Shown in pieces: positions 42,460-53,169 of a stretch of DNA of 64,000 nucleotides. The stretch covers positions 174,501 to 238,500 of the forward strand of contig JAJOZX010000943.1 of NCBI GenBank assembly GCA_023014485.1. Direction: 5' to 3'. Made by a program: the position numbers and the translations under genes. The stretch is from Bathynomus jamesi. Lineage: Eukaryota > Arthropoda > Malacostraca > Isopoda > Cirolanidae. The notes beneath the pieces are model-generated. The model was not told the origin of the DNA and searched no databases. It worked only from the letters and a program-made list of their open reading frames with translations. Each line of letters opens with the position of its first letter. The stretch's first letter is position 1.

Positions 42460-43925
42460 ATATTTAGTGCAATTTCCATTGGCTTTATTTTTTTTACAGG
42501 AGGGAGGGGCCATGGCGAATGCCCGCAAAAATGGCCCTCCCTCCCATAGGAGAAGGAGAGAGCCAAAATCAAGGTCCAGAGTTTTCGAGATGCCTGGACA
42601 CTCTGCGTTTGAAACAATGGAGGTCATAAACAGGGTGAAAGAGGAATTGAGGAAAATTGTTCTAGAGTTGACCGGTTTAGCAGATGAAAAATTGAGAATA
42701 TCGATTAACCTTTGCGTTAAAGAGTTGGACAAAAAAAGATGAGAATGTGTCGAAACTCTGGAACTGCGTGCTCTCCTTAAAGGAGAAGGCAAGCAGTTAG
42801 AGAGTTCAGAATGTCCGTTATGATAGCGTTAGTAAAGAGAGAGTGAGGCAACATTGCGACGAAGAGAGAGTGATTGAAAAGTCAATAAGAGGCGGGGGAT
42901 TGATGAGACGAAAAGCCTTTGATTACACCCGGTCAAATAGAGCTGTGTTGTTTGAACCAAGCCACACATGAGAAGCGTACTCCATACAGAGCGGACAAGA
43001 CCTCTGTACAGAGGCAGCAACTGAGTAGGGGTGAAGAAACTGTGAAGACGGTACAGCATACCTAATTTCTTAGAAGCTGTTTTAGAAAGAGAGTAGGCCC
43101 TATATATGACCTTTTCAGGACAGGAAAGATCATGAGAAAAGGAAATACTAAGAATGTTATGAGAAGAGGAAGGATTGAGTTTTATGTTGTTAAAGATAAG
43201 GAGATACTGTAGTCGCGTGGAAGATTGTTTCGACTAGAGAGATGAAGGAACCGAGTTTTTGAGGCAGAGAAAGCCACAAGGTTTTATCTACCCAGTCAGA
43301 GAGAGTAGAAAAATCAGCGAGCAGGTGCGCCATAACCATCTCACGCGAAGTTTGGAGCGACTGTTGAGAGGGACTCTTTGTGAAGGAGCTGGAGAAATGA
43401 AAGGTGGAATCACCCACAGGAGTGGATAGGACAGGAAGTGCGACTTCACAGACCATTGATAAATAAAAGGAAAAGAGTGGGTGATAGGACAGAACTCTGA
43501 GGAATACCACTATTAGTAACCTTAGGAAAAGAACAGTGTCCATTTACAACCGCAGCTATAAATCTGCCAGAAAGGAAATTAGAGATGAAAGCACCGATAG
43601 AAGGATAGAAACCGAAGGAGGGCAGTTTGAAAATTAGGGATTTGTGCCAGACTCTATGTAAAGCTTTTGATATGTCTAACGCAATAGCAAGGGTTTCACC
43701 GAAATCCCGAAAAGAGGATGACCAAGAGTGAGAAAGATATACAAGAAGATCGTCAGTGGGGCGTCCATAGCGGAACCCATACTGACGATTCTGAAAGAAG
43801 ATTGTGAGTAGAGAAGGTTTAAGAATTTTTCTATTAAGGATAAATTCAAAAACTTTAGAGATGCAAGAAATCAAAGTAAGGAGGAGATTGTAGACACCAA
43901 TCGACCAGGAAAGTACTCTGGGGGT
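42460..43925 (-). pseudogene. LINE-J copy 2: reverse transcriptase, minus strand
   Basis: From 43925 down, the frames show VFEFILNRKILKPSLL, NRQYGFRYGRPTDDLLVYLS, ALDISKALHRVWHKSLIFKL (D to H at the usual FDRVW), NSGIPQSSVLSPTLFLLFIN, then ASLSLY and the C-terminal region. The 3' tail near 42490 is A-rich on the minus strand. It is truncated at its 5' side at 43925, where a plus-strand LINE-J 5' end begins. Confidence 0.88.
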
Positions 43926-44075
43926 GGGCATTAGGCAGAAGACAGGGAGTGCTGGAACTCCCGTTTCTTCTGTCACTCTCCTCTTTAGCTGATCTTTTTC
44001 CGTGTCTCATCTATTCTGTGAGCAGTCCAGCATGCTCTCAAACACACAGTTCTCCCTCTATTCCTCACTACACAT
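43926..44075 (+). mobile_element. LINE-J copy 3: 5' leader, first piece
   Basis: Matches 9905-9930 joined to 22334-22450 without the hAT insertion, so it shows the empty target site of the 12.4-kb element. It is interrupted at 44076 by another transposon and continues at 47562. Confidence 0.88.
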
Positions 44076-44581
44076 TAGGGTGGAGCGAAAAATACTTTTT
44101 TCTAGTATGAAGTTCTAATAGTGATTAAAAGTTGCATTTAGTAGACGATATATACCTGCCAGAATATGAGTTCATTTGTTTAATATTTTCAGCTGCCACC
44201 AGGGGGCTAAAGTTAACACAATTTTGGGTAAAAAGGAAAAAAATGCTTCTATTTTAGGTTTATCAAACTATTATAAAATTTTATCTTAGAATTATCTAAT
44301 AGTTTGATTAAGATTGTTAAATGATAAGAATTCATTTTGTAAAAATGCCTTTTCATATGCTTAATATCTTCAGCTGCCACAAGATGGCTGAAGTTAACTT
44401 AAAAATGACAATTAAGTATGATTCTGTATTTACTTGAAAAAGGGAACAGTAATAAATTAGGATGTCTCTCCTCCTTTATACTGGCTTGAGACAGTTAAGA
44501 AACGTTATTTCGTGCCTTAGCGGAGTTACCACCCTTTCCCCAACCAACCTCCCTCTAGAAAGGGTTCTTGCTGAAGACTAT

Positions 44582-46831
44582 TTAGTAATTTGCTTTTGTG
44601 TCAAATTTTGGCTGTTTTTTCCTTGATTCTAATGTAGCACGAATCCAACCGTCTCTGTTTGTAGGTCCGCAGACTGATTCAGCAGCGTCTGTAACGAGCT
44701 TGACGCATCTCTCTACGGCTTGTGTATGACATGGAAACTGAAATAATTCTGAATGAAGAGTAGTACCATGTTTGATGCATGATTCAATATCATCAAGAGA
44801 AACTCCTTTGGTTATCGGTGGTTCTGCTATCTGAAAATCTTGCCACATAATGAGATCTGTATAGTCTTTGGCATAAAAATTTATTTCTGGCACCTTAAAA
44901 TACCTGATAACATCTGTTTCTTGAATGCATGCCCTTGCTTTTATGATACGCCTAAATCCCAACTGACGCACATGCTCCCTTTCATCAGCTGTCATTGCAA
45001 TGAGAATGTTTTCTTGATTTGCGTAATTTGCATTTCGCTGAATGACTGAGTCATGTACTCTCCTAAGCTCTTCACGGAGATACCGGCTTCTTGCAATCAT
45101 ATGCCACATATGTTTAGCACCATATTGGCATAATGGTTTACGCTTTATCTGAAACCACATTGGTGCGTATACCCTAACAATGAAAGTAGCTAATTCTTGT
45201 AAATTGCCTGAAGGATTCTCTGTGCTTGCATATAACCGCAGAGTCCTGTTTGCTGTGGTGAGCCACCTTGAATGTGATATATTGCCTGGACTCTTATGAC
45301 TAAGACTCTTTGAGAATGTTCCACTTGATATAGCCTTGTGAATTTCAAGAAGGTATTTCTGGTCAGTACTTATGTCATCTACATCAACTTCACACATGTC
45401 CTCTTGAATTTCAATGGGTTTGAAGTTAACTATGGGAAGCTTTTCACAGTCTGAAAGTGCTCGGCCAATTTCTCCTGAAAATGCTCTTGGTCCAGTAGTG
45501 GTACCATCCAAGTGATGAAACAGATGGCGCAATGGAAGTTCATTAAGGTGTAAAAGGCATATCAGCCACTGCAATGGCTTATTAAAGGCTTCTTCCAGTA
45601 ATCTTATTGTGCCTCCAATACTACCAGTGTTAACCACTGTCGAATCACAGCCAACTGCAACGATGTTCCCTATATCAACATTCCTTTCTTTCAAGCAATT
45701 CACTAGCGCTGTGCAAATGTATTTAGCTTTGCTACTGGAAGGTGTCACATGTGCAAAGTACAGAGAGTGTGGTTCAGATATTATGCTGATATGCCCTTCG
45801 CGTTTGGTTCTTTGGTGGTTATAGCCATCACTCTCCTGGACTTGAATCATTGTTTTATCCTTTCTGCCATCAAAGTATAATCTCCACATGGTTTTTGGCT
45901 CTCCTATCTGTTGCAGTTCCTTTCTCTGTTTTTGTCTTTCACGTCTTAGCTTACTTCTGTCTATAATATTCCCTTTGTCTTCGGGAGTAACAATTTTAAG
46001 ATCTGCCAATACTGCAGAAGCAATAGCAGCCCCAGCTCTGTCCGACATTTTAAATCTATCACAAGTAATTGCTAATGAAGGCAGTGGCTCACGCATCTGT
46101 TGTTCTGATATTACATATTGAGTCGAGGTTGTATCTTCCTCATTATCTTCAGATATCTCTTCTAGTTGTTGAAGTTCACTTGTCTCTGTTTCGATTTGTA
46201 AGTTGGACGTATTGGTTATAGCAGCACTAGTTGTTTGTGAGGATTCCAGACGTGCTTTTTGCATTTCCTTTCGATGTTCTCTTGCTTGTAATCGTCTTGT
46301 GTGTGCTATGTCAATGCTTCCTATCACCATTATTAGGCGTGTTCGTTGGTCATTTAAAAAATCCTGCTCTTTTGGAGGGACTTCCTTACTCTTTTCACAT
46401 GAGCATCTCCTAAACTCCTTACATTTGCAGGTGCAGATGTCAAACAAAGTGCATTTTGAAGAGTTTTCAAATTCTTCAAGCTGATTTTTGTACTTAGGCT
46501 GATCCTTGCGTGACTTGTATGGCTTTAATAAGGACCTGTATTTATCATGGTACACTCGCATCATCTGTAAAACGCGTGTATGTGAAACTATTGGCAAAGA
46601 GGCCTTCTTCCAAATATTTTCTACCTTTTTGGAAACTGCCTCTGCTATTTCAGAAAATGAAGGCTCCTTGTTATTCATCTGCTCCTTCACTAAATGTTTT
46701 GTGAACAGGTAATCTTTCATAATGCAGTTATAAGTTGGTAGTTGCATATCACTCATCTCACAAGGTACTTCAAATATGGCACACTTCATATGTTCTCTAG
46801 TGAAATGTTTATATTTAGTATTTGATGCCAT
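44582..46831 (-). CDS. Intact 749-residue hAT-like transposase
   Basis: A single uninterrupted frame from ATG at 46831 to TAA at 44582. Residues about 130-150 are Cys-rich (CTLFDICTCKCKEFRRCSCE), a probable zinc-binding DNA-recognition segment. Residues about 195-240 are acidic and Gln/Glu-rich. The catalytic core, by my reading, has VAVGCDSTVVNTG (first Asp), LICLLHLNELPLRH (CxxH), HSRWLTTANRTLRLY (RW) and HTQAVERCVKLVTDA (Glu), the order seen in hAT enzymes; the 8-bp target duplication agrees. I recall similar proteins in many arthropods but cannot give a family name. Being unbroken beside nearly identical ends, it is the best candidate here for a recently active gene. The exact start is the first ATG; no intron is needed. 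Confidence 0.85.
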   Translation of the reverse strand: MASNTKYKHFTREHMKCAIFEVPCEMSDMQLPTYNCIMKDYLFTKHLVKEQMNNKEPSFSEIAEAVSKKVENIWKKASLPIVSHTRVLQMMRVYHDKYRSLLKPYKSRKDQPKYKNQLEEFENSSKCTLFDICTCKCKEFRRCSCEKSKEVPPKEQDFLNDQRTRLIMVIGSIDIAHTRRLQAREHRKEMQKARLESSQTTSAAITNTSNLQIETETSELQQLEEISEDNEEDTTSTQYVISEQQMREPLPSLAITCDRFKMSDRAGAAIASAVLADLKIVTPEDKGNIIDRSKLRRERQKQRKELQQIGEPKTMWRLYFDGRKDKTMIQVQESDGYNHQRTKREGHISIISEPHSLYFAHVTPSSSKAKYICTALVNCLKERNVDIGNIVAVGCDSTVVNTGSIGGTIRLLEEAFNKPLQWLICLLHLNELPLRHLFHHLDGTTTGPRAFSGEIGRALSDCEKLPIVNFKPIEIQEDMCEVDVDDISTDQKYLLEIHKAISSGTFSKSLSHKSPGNISHSRWLTTANRTLRLYASTENPSGNLQELATFIVRVYAPMWFQIKRKPLCQYGAKHMWHMIARSRYLREELRRVHDSVIQRNANYANQENILIAMTADEREHVRQLGFRRIIKARACIQETDVIRYFKVPEINFYAKDYTDLIMWQDFQIAEPPITKGVSLDDIESCIKHGTTLHSELFQFPCHTQAVERCVKLVTDAAESVCGPTNRDGWIRATLESRKKQPKFDTKANY

Positions 46832-47225
46832 AATATTTTTAAGAAAAATTCACAATCACAAAAATCCTCTAACATCAAAACATTATATAATTAATATATA
46901 AAATATATTTTATAAGTATATATAATATATTATATAAATATATAATATATTATATAAATAAACTAAAATTATATAATACATTATAACAAGCATTTTATAA
47001 TAAAATCAATATTATCTCTATATAAATCACTTTAAAATAGTTTTATAATATTCCGATCATATTAAAAAACTCTCCGATCAACTGAGCGACTAGGCCTACT
47101 ACCTAAGAAGACAAGTGTTAACACACTGTTCTAATGACTCACAGAAAGAAATTCCTTCACACCAAAACCCTCCCCCACAACCCTCCCCAAACCCTCCCCC
47201 ACAACATTCAGTGTAGTCTCAACAT
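46832..47225. other. Upstream region of the hAT-like gene
   Basis: Very AT-rich (ATAATATATTATATAAATAT words at about 46918-46980), then CCTCCCC-rich repeats (CACAACCCTCCCCAAACCCT near 47174-47193). The promoter of the minus-strand gene should lie here, but no box is decisive. Confidence 0.4.
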
Positions 47226-47561
47226 GACTCAGTTACTCTAAATTGTGTTAACTTCAGCTCTCTTGTGGCAGCTGAAAAGGCATTTTTACAAAACGAATTC
47301 CTATCATTTAAGAATCTTACTCAAACTATTAGATAATTCTAAGATAAAATTTTATAATAGTTTGACAAACCTAAAATAGAAGCATTTTTTTCCTTTTTAC
47401 ACAAAATTGTGTTAACTTTAGCCCCCTGGTGGCAGCTGAAAATTTTAAACAAATGAACTCATATTTTTGCAGGCGTATTTTGTCCACTAAATGCAACTTT
47501 TAATCACTATTAGAACTTCATACTAGAAAAAAAGTATTTTTCGCTCCACCCTACTACACAT

Positions 47562-47757
47562 ACATGCATTTTACACATTACATAATCTTTTTAAAAATTA
47601 TAAAATAAAATAACTAAATAAAATGGCATCATAAATAAATAAATGAAATGGGCCTCATGGACCTTGATTTTGGCTTTCTCCTTCTTATATAGGAGGAGGC
47701 GTTTTTGCGGGCACTCGCCCTTGCCCCGCTCTTTCCTGCATAAAAAAATATTGAATA
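47562..47757 (+). mobile_element. LINE-J copy 3: 5' leader fused to 3' end
   Basis: The leader continues from 44075 to about 47645 (TACATGCATTTTACACATTA), then jumps to the LINE-J 3' tail (CCTCATGGACCTTGATTTTG, to AAAAAAAT at about 47750). Without the transposon this copy is only about 345 bp with all coding sequence deleted, a SINE-like derivative. Confidence 0.75.
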
Positions 47758-49215
47758 ATAGTTGGAGGATTGAGAGCAGTCACCCTTCTTTAGGACAGGC
47801 TGGATGAAAGCGAATTTCCAGTAGGGAGGAAAAGTACCAGATGAAAGACAAAGACGAAAGAATTTGCCTAGGCAGGGTGTCAGCACAGAAGCACAGTTCT
47901 TCAAAACAACAGGAGGGCCACCATCAGGACGTTTTCCTAGAGGTGAACCCAGATATGCTAGAAAAAATATCTTTGGAAGAGATTCTAATTTTAGAAATAA
48001 TTAATTCGTGGGGGACGGGAGTTGGAGGAACAGCACCGGAATTGTCCATGGTTGAATTGGAGGCGAAAGTTTAATCGAAAAATTCAGCTTTATCTGAAGA
48101 AGAGACACCAACTGAGCTGTCAGAATGGAAAAGAGGAAGAAAAGAAGTAAAGTTGTTGGAGGGTTTTTCGCTAGGTACCAGAAAGATCGAGAAGAATTAG
48201 AGTTGTTTGGGTTTCACGTTTTTGTCTGATCAAGGAATTTTTGGCGAGTCGAAGAACAGATTCTGCACGATTCCGCAGAAATATAAGCAGAGTGAGAGTC
48301 AGGAGTTGGATGGCGGCGGTACCTTCTGAAAGCCTCCTCTCTGTTGCGGTTAGTATTAGAACAAGCAAAGTTAAACGAAGGATTTTTTGCATTAGTAGTA
48401 GGAATAGAACATGGAATGTACGCCTCCATGCTCGGGAGAATCATTTTCGTGATGTGCTCAGCGCACTCGGAGGCGTCCCAGCCATGGAAGCAGTAATCAT
48501 TCCATGGGGAATCAGAGAAGTATTGCTTAAGGGCCTCCGAATCGGGAGGATCCAAAGGCCGAACTGGAGCGATAGGACAGGGAAAAGCTATTATATTGTG
48601 GTCAGAGGAGCCCAACGGAGAAAAAAGTTTGACAGAGTAAGGAGAAGGATGACTGCATAGGCGCCGGAAGCGGGGAGGGGGCAGAGGGGGCAGATGCCTC
48701 CCCTGAAATTTCGTTGGGGAGGCAAATGACCTTTTCGTCCCCCCAAAACGCCCCTATCAAGATAGATAAAAATACCATGAAAGTGAAAATGGGGAAAGGA
48801 AAAGAAGAGAGAGTGAAAGAGAGAGAGCACTATACATTTTCCCCCAGTTCAAATTTTGGGTCATGAGCGATATACTATTTATCCTATTCCTGATTCACTT
48901 TATGAAAGGTGAATCAGGCAGAGGTCCAGGACATCTCGAATGGGTGGTAACAGGAGCAGCCCCGCTGCCCGGGTTTGCATCTTCGGTATTGGCAGAGGGG
49001 GAGCCAGAAGTGGGGACATTTATGATCCCCTCCCCAAGAGACTTCGAGGCTCTTAAAAACAATGCCTTTTTTTTAAATTTTGAAAAGATTGTTTAGTGTG
49101 TAAGATGCATGTATGGGTAGTGAAGAATAGGGAGAGAAGAGTGTGTTTCAGAGTATGCTGGATTGCTCACAGGGCAGATAAAACACGGAAAAAGATCAGT
49201 TAAGCAGGCCAACGA
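47757..49215 (-). pseudogene. LINE-J copy 4: 5' leader, endonuclease end and start of reverse transcriptase
   Basis: From 49215 down: the 5' leader (complement of CACAGGGCAGATAAAACACG), an unassigned 48655-48950 segment, then MGSSDHNIIAFPCPIAPVRP (SDH endonuclease motif), PWNDYCFHGWDASECAEHIT, NREEAFRRYRRHPTPDSHSA, and further KNCASVLTPCLGKFFRLCLS with TFPPYWKFAFIQPVLKKGDC. It ends at 47757 against copy 3. Frameshifts and stops occur throughout. Confidence 0.82.
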
Positions 49216-49224
49216 CAGGAGAAA

Positions 49225-50735
49225 GCTTTTTTAATTGTAACTTTCATTCGTTTGGGCATTGTGTTGATGAGACGGTCACAGGTAGCTCTCGCAATTTTGT
49301 TTAGTTCATCTTGCATTACTGTGGATATATCAGTTTTTGACGTGCATTTGTTTTTTTACTTTTTTTACCAAATTACCCACAAATGTTCAGTTGGATTTAA
49401 ATCAGGATATTGAGATTACCAATCGATCAGTTTCGTTTCCCTTGTCTGAATTTAATTTTGTTATATGTGAAGTATGGCATGGAGCATTGTCTTGTTGAAA
49501 TAATACTTTGGTTTTATAAGTTTCTGAAAAAAATGCATGTCAACATATCGATTCAAAACATTTTCTAACATGCTTATATACTGTAGATTCGGGAATTCAT
49601 CCTTCCCTCACATAAAAAGAGTTTTCCGATCCCCTCCGAAGACATGCACCCCCATACCATCACGCTTCCTCCTCCACATTTTACTGTGGAGGCTATGCAG
49701 TGGCGGATTATCACTGAGGCTATTGAGGCTGAAGCCTCAGGCTCCCATGCTTGAGAAGCCTCCCAACTGAGTTTCGATGATATAATTCGAGATTTCGCAA
49801 ACTTCTTTGATTAAATATGACAGAGTACACAAACTGACGAATTCCCTGTTTTATTTTGTTTTATTGGCCCTAAAGTAAAGTTTGTTTAATACTGTTTGGT
49901 TTTGGCAAACGGCAAAATACACTGTGTTAAGGTTCTTTTAAGTTTGTTTCTCAATTAGCCTGAGCACCGTACATATAATTCGTGTAAATGTACTATGTAC
50001 TGTACATGTACATGTATTGTTAATAAAAAGCTATAGAAAAGGGCCCCCATATTCTTCATTGCCCCGGGGCCCCGAGGTGTCTTAATCCGCCTCTGAGGCT
50101 ATACTTCACCTGCCCTCCTCCCTACATAGGTTGCCCCCAGAAATTTCCAAAACCTGTAAAACTAGATTAAAACAGTGAGTGTCAGACATCAGAGAGTACA
50201 ACATGTCAACTGAAAAATATGAAAAAGAGGGAAGATTTAAACTGTTTAAGAGCCGATTTATTTACCTCAAAGTTACTTTCGTCGGACCAAAGAACTTTTG
50301 CCCAATCTGTTGGCACTCTTTTTCCCACTGCGACTGACCTCTGACAACTATGGCTTCCTCTTTGTGTTACAGCCTTTGGGCCCTGTTCTAGCATGTCTTC
50401 CGCTCGCGGTTTTTAGAAATATAAATGAAATATAAATGAAAAGCAGAACGAAGCTCTGAAGATTTGTTTTTGTTTTTACGATTTGTGATGGACATCCGTT
50501 TTAACATTCGATCCTGACGCTTAGATGTTGCTCTTTTTCAACCACTACGTGACTGAGTTGAATAACTTTTGATATCTTTTAATCGTTTCAGCGTACTCTG
50601 CAAAAACACTTTAGTCTCTTCACTAAAAACGTAAATGTGTCGAGTCAGTCTGTCAGATCGACAAACTTTGAACTTCTTGTACTTCTTAGACAGGGTTAAG
50701 TGGGAGTAGATACATTTTAGAAAAAACCCTGTCAA
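49225..50735 (-). pseudogene. Tc1-type transposase relic
   Basis: Read from 50735 down: KFKVCRSDRLTRHIYVFSEE, then PTDWAKVLWSDESNFEV (50206-50394) holding the first catalytic Asp (WSDES). After a 398-bp insertion (49698-50095) the region around 49670-49380 is broken, and DLNPTEHLWVIW (complement near 49370-49405) gives the last block with Glu. Many frameshifts. A GGGTTAAGTGGGAGTAGATA stretch near 50695 may be the outer inverted end. Confidence 0.78.
49698..50095. mobile_element. 398-bp hAT MITE inside the Tc1 relic
   Basis: Inverted ends CAGTGGCGGATTA / CAGAGGCGGATTA, with duplication AGGCTATG (49690-49697) and AGGCTATA (50096-50103), 7 of 8 bases equal. The interior has GCCCCGGGGCCCC near the right end. 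No gene inside. Confidence 0.9.
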
Positions 50736-51025
50736 AATCTGTTATATTTTAATGTGTCTAAAACTTGTCGAAATCTAAATCTAAATTTTGGATAGGTCCT
50801 AAGTAAGAGTGGACACATTCTGGAAAAAAAAAAAAAAAAGTTAAAAATGACACGGTTTTGCATTTCGAAATATAATTAGAAACATACACTATATTTTCCG
50901 TTAGCTCTTTGTCCATATCCAGTATAAAAGTATTAATTATGATAGTAATTTATAATTAATTATAATAAAAATGGTAATTTATAATTAAAAGTATTAATAA
51001 GCTCTATTAACTTAACACTAAGAAT
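50736..51025. other. AT-rich stretch, no gene seen
   Basis: AT-rich words with a poly-A run at 50823-50839. No coding signal. Confidence 0.5.
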
Positions 51026-51033
51026 CAGCTGTT

Positions 51034-51235
51034 GAATCACCTGAAGATCAGGGCCCCCAGCCTTCTTTAGTTAGCCTTATAAGGCTAACTAACGAAAATA
51101 TCACGACTTAACCTAACTAATCGTCAAGGGCGTACAGTTGACCTAACAAATGGTTAGGTTAAGTCGTGATATTTTTGTTAGTTAGCCTTATAAGGCAACT
51201 AACGAAGGCTGAGGGCCCTGATCTTTAGGTGATCC
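51034..51235 (+). mobile_element. 202-bp hairpin element, copy P3
   Basis: Palindrome starting GAATCACCTGAAGATCAGGG and ending with the complement of GGATCACCTAAAGATCAGGG. The 8-bp duplication CAGCTGTT is at 51026-51033 and 51236-51243. Spacer orientation as in P1 and P2. Confidence 0.95.
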
Positions 51236-51377
51236 CAGCTGTTTAATTGTATAAACAGCAATTGCTTGAACACAAAATATCTATATGTTAATACAAAAAT
51301 AAATTAGGTATTAGGTACCGTTCTACGTATTATAAATAAAATATTGTACAAATGTGACCAAATGAAAATTTAATAGA
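51236..51377. other. AT-rich spacer, no gene
   Basis: Nothing recognisable. Confidence 0.5.
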
Positions 51378-51386
51378 CTAATGCAC

Positions 51387-51885
51387 GGTGCTAATGTAGT
51401 ATGCGGTCTACCGTTAAGTTTCTACTGTAGTATGCGGTCTACCGTTAAGTTTCTACTGTAGTATGCGGTCTACCGTTAAGTTTCTACTGTAGTATGCGGT
51501 CTACCGTTAAGTTTCTACTGTAGTATGCGGTCTACCGTTAAGTTTCTACTGTAGTATGCGGTCTACCGTTCAAAATATTTAAAAGGAATTGAAAATGAAT
51601 TGAAAGGAATTATAATTTAATTTACACAATTAAGGAATTATTAAAGAAGTTAAACATACTACTACCGCATACTTAACGGTAGACCGCATACTACAGTACG
51701 CCCTTGATGATTGGTTAGGTTAAGTCGTGATATTTTCGTTAGTTTTAACGAAAATATCACGACTTAACCTAACCAATCGTCAAGGGCGTACAATTAACCT
51801 AATAATAAAATAATAAGAAGATAAGAAGCTATAATTAAAAGGTAGACCGCCGAATCGTAGGTAGACCGCATACTACAGTAGCACC
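51387..51885. mobile_element. 499-bp palindromic tandem-repeat element, copy 2 (Merlin-like)
   Basis: Same element as 15600-16098, including six 31-bp units; the left end has GGTGCTAATG instead of GGTGCTACTG. Here a 9-bp duplication CTAATGCAC flanks it (51378-51386, 51886-51894). GG-starting ends with an 8- or 9-bp duplication are, in established knowledge, the signature of Merlin elements. No coding capacity. Confidence 0.93.
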
Positions 51886-51894
51886 CTAATGCAC

Positions 51895-52244
51895 TGTATC
51901 ATAATTTGGAAATTTTTAAATTTTGTATAATAATTCGCAGTCTTTTCAAAAGTTTTGAGATGACTTAATGACTGTTTATAAATTGTTAAGCTATTAAAAC
52001 ATGAGTGTAGCACTGACTGATAAAAATATTTTTTTTCTAAACGGGTTGGATAGAATTTACTGTGTCAGGTAGCATGTTTTTAATGTCCTTTTGGACGGAA
52101 TATTATAGAAAACCACGTATCCAGTGAAGCACCAGGGCTCTTTTCCGTTCTACCCTAGCAACAAAAAATGAAATTATATATTATTTTCTACTGTAGTTTT
52201 ACTTGCTGAATTCAGTAATATATATCTTATTTTGGAGAAATTAA
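51895..52244. other. No gene seen
   Basis: AT-rich sequence without recognisable repeat or coding content. Confidence 0.5.
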
Positions 52245-52456
52245 GGTGCTGGTTAAGTGTGCGGTCTACCTACGATTCGGCGGTCTACCTTTTAATTATA
52301 GCTTCTTATCTTGTTTACTAATTGTTTGTTTACATCCCATTGTCAATCGCCCTTGACGATTGGTTAGGTTTAGTCATGATATTTTCGTTAGTTTTAACGA
52401 AAATATCATGATTAAACCTAACCAATCGTAGGTAGACCGCACACTTAACCAGCACC
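52245..52456. mobile_element. 212-bp Merlin-like palindromic element
   Basis: The ends are GGTGCTGGTTAAGTGTGCGG with GTCTACCTACGATT, about 34 bp inverted. The left part also has CGGCGGTCTACCTTTTAATT, which matches the right part of the 499-bp elements. It contains an arms-out core palindrome (about 52347-52430). No target duplication is visible. Confidence 0.85.
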
Positions 52457-52458
52457 CC

Positions 52459-52836
52459 GGACAAAAGCCCCCTAGGACAAATTGCTGGGTAGGGCAAGTC
52501 AGGTGTCACATCTAATCTGAAAAGATCAGAAGATATTTAGGTGAAATAACCAATATTAACCTGTTATGTTAATCGAATGCCCATTTAGGTCAACTGAATG
52601 CCCAGTTAGGTCAACTGAATGCCCGGTTAGGTTAAGTTGTGATATTTTCGTTAGTTTAAACAAAAATGACGAGAGCCAAAATACATAAACTATAAACTAT
52701 AAACATAAACTAAACTATAAACTATACATAAACTGTAAATAATAAAGAATAAAAATAATGATTAAAAAAATTCTGGAGCTAAAAATTCTTATTATTATTT
52801 TTCCTAGGGGGCTTTTGTCCTAGGGGGCTTTTGTCC
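52459..52836. mobile_element. Non-autonomous element with GGACAAAAGCCCCCTAGG ends
   Basis: GGACAAAAGCCCCCTAGG at 52459-52476 and its complement at 52803-52820, with a second tandem copy to 52836, form the inverted ends. Inside are GAATGCCC-type tandem units and a half-core (TGATATTTTCGTTAG). It abuts the previous element directly. Confidence 0.75.
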
Positions 52837-52839
52837 TAC

Positions 52840-53165
52840 ACTCGTGGTTAAGACGCTGGGCTGCTGGTAGGGTTGCCAGACGTCCCGCATTTGATCCAAA
52901 AATCAAGCATTATTAAGCATTGTTTTAATAAAAAATTTCTAATTTTGTTTGTTGTAACCGTTCAAGAAATCTAGTTTCAATTTGAAAAAAAAAATGGTCT
53001 TTAAAAAAAACTCAGACAAAATTTTGTCTCGCATTTTGCGGAACAAAATCTGGCAACCCTAGCTGCTGGTGGGGCGTCGTTCGGATTCCACGTTAAACTG
53101 TAGGTCTGAGGTGAAGTGAGAAGCTTGACCTTCGTCAGAATGAACAATTCGGGCGGAAACAAAAC
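52840..53165 (+). mobile_element. tRNA-derived SINE split by a MITE
   Basis: Matches 36005-36148: GTGGTTAAGACGCTGGGCTG, then an insertion at 52868-53061, then GTTCGGATTCCACGTTAAAC and the GCTTGACCTTCGTCAGAATG tail. The A-box start is truncated. Confidence 0.88.
52868..53061. mobile_element. 194-bp hAT-type MITE in the SINE
   Basis: Ends TAGGGTTGCCAGA (right complement TAGGGTTGCCAGATTTTG) with duplication GCTGCTGG (52860-52867, 53062-53069). The intact SINE at 36040 gives GCTGCTGATGGGGCG as the related empty site. Confidence 0.93.
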
Positions 53166-53169
53166 CAAG

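Larger units (their letters stand above)
44076..47553 (-). mobile_element. Complete 3.48-kb hAT-like transposon
   Basis: The ends are inverted copies of about 325 bp, over 90% identical, starting TAGGGTGGAGCGAAAAATAC. They are flanked by an 8-bp duplication CTACACAT (44068-44075, 47554-47561). Each arm contains two related internal words, CAGCTGCCACCAGGGGGCTA and CAGCTGCCACAAGATGGCTG (or GAGAGCTG), likely transposase-binding sites. A single intact gene occupies the centre. LINE-J copy 1 at 22425-22450 shows the related uninterrupted target. All parts of an autonomous element are present. Confidence 0.93.

Noticed and set aside
52459..52836. Helitron
   Set aside because: The ends are inverted copies, which Helitrons lack, and there is no CTRR hairpin end.
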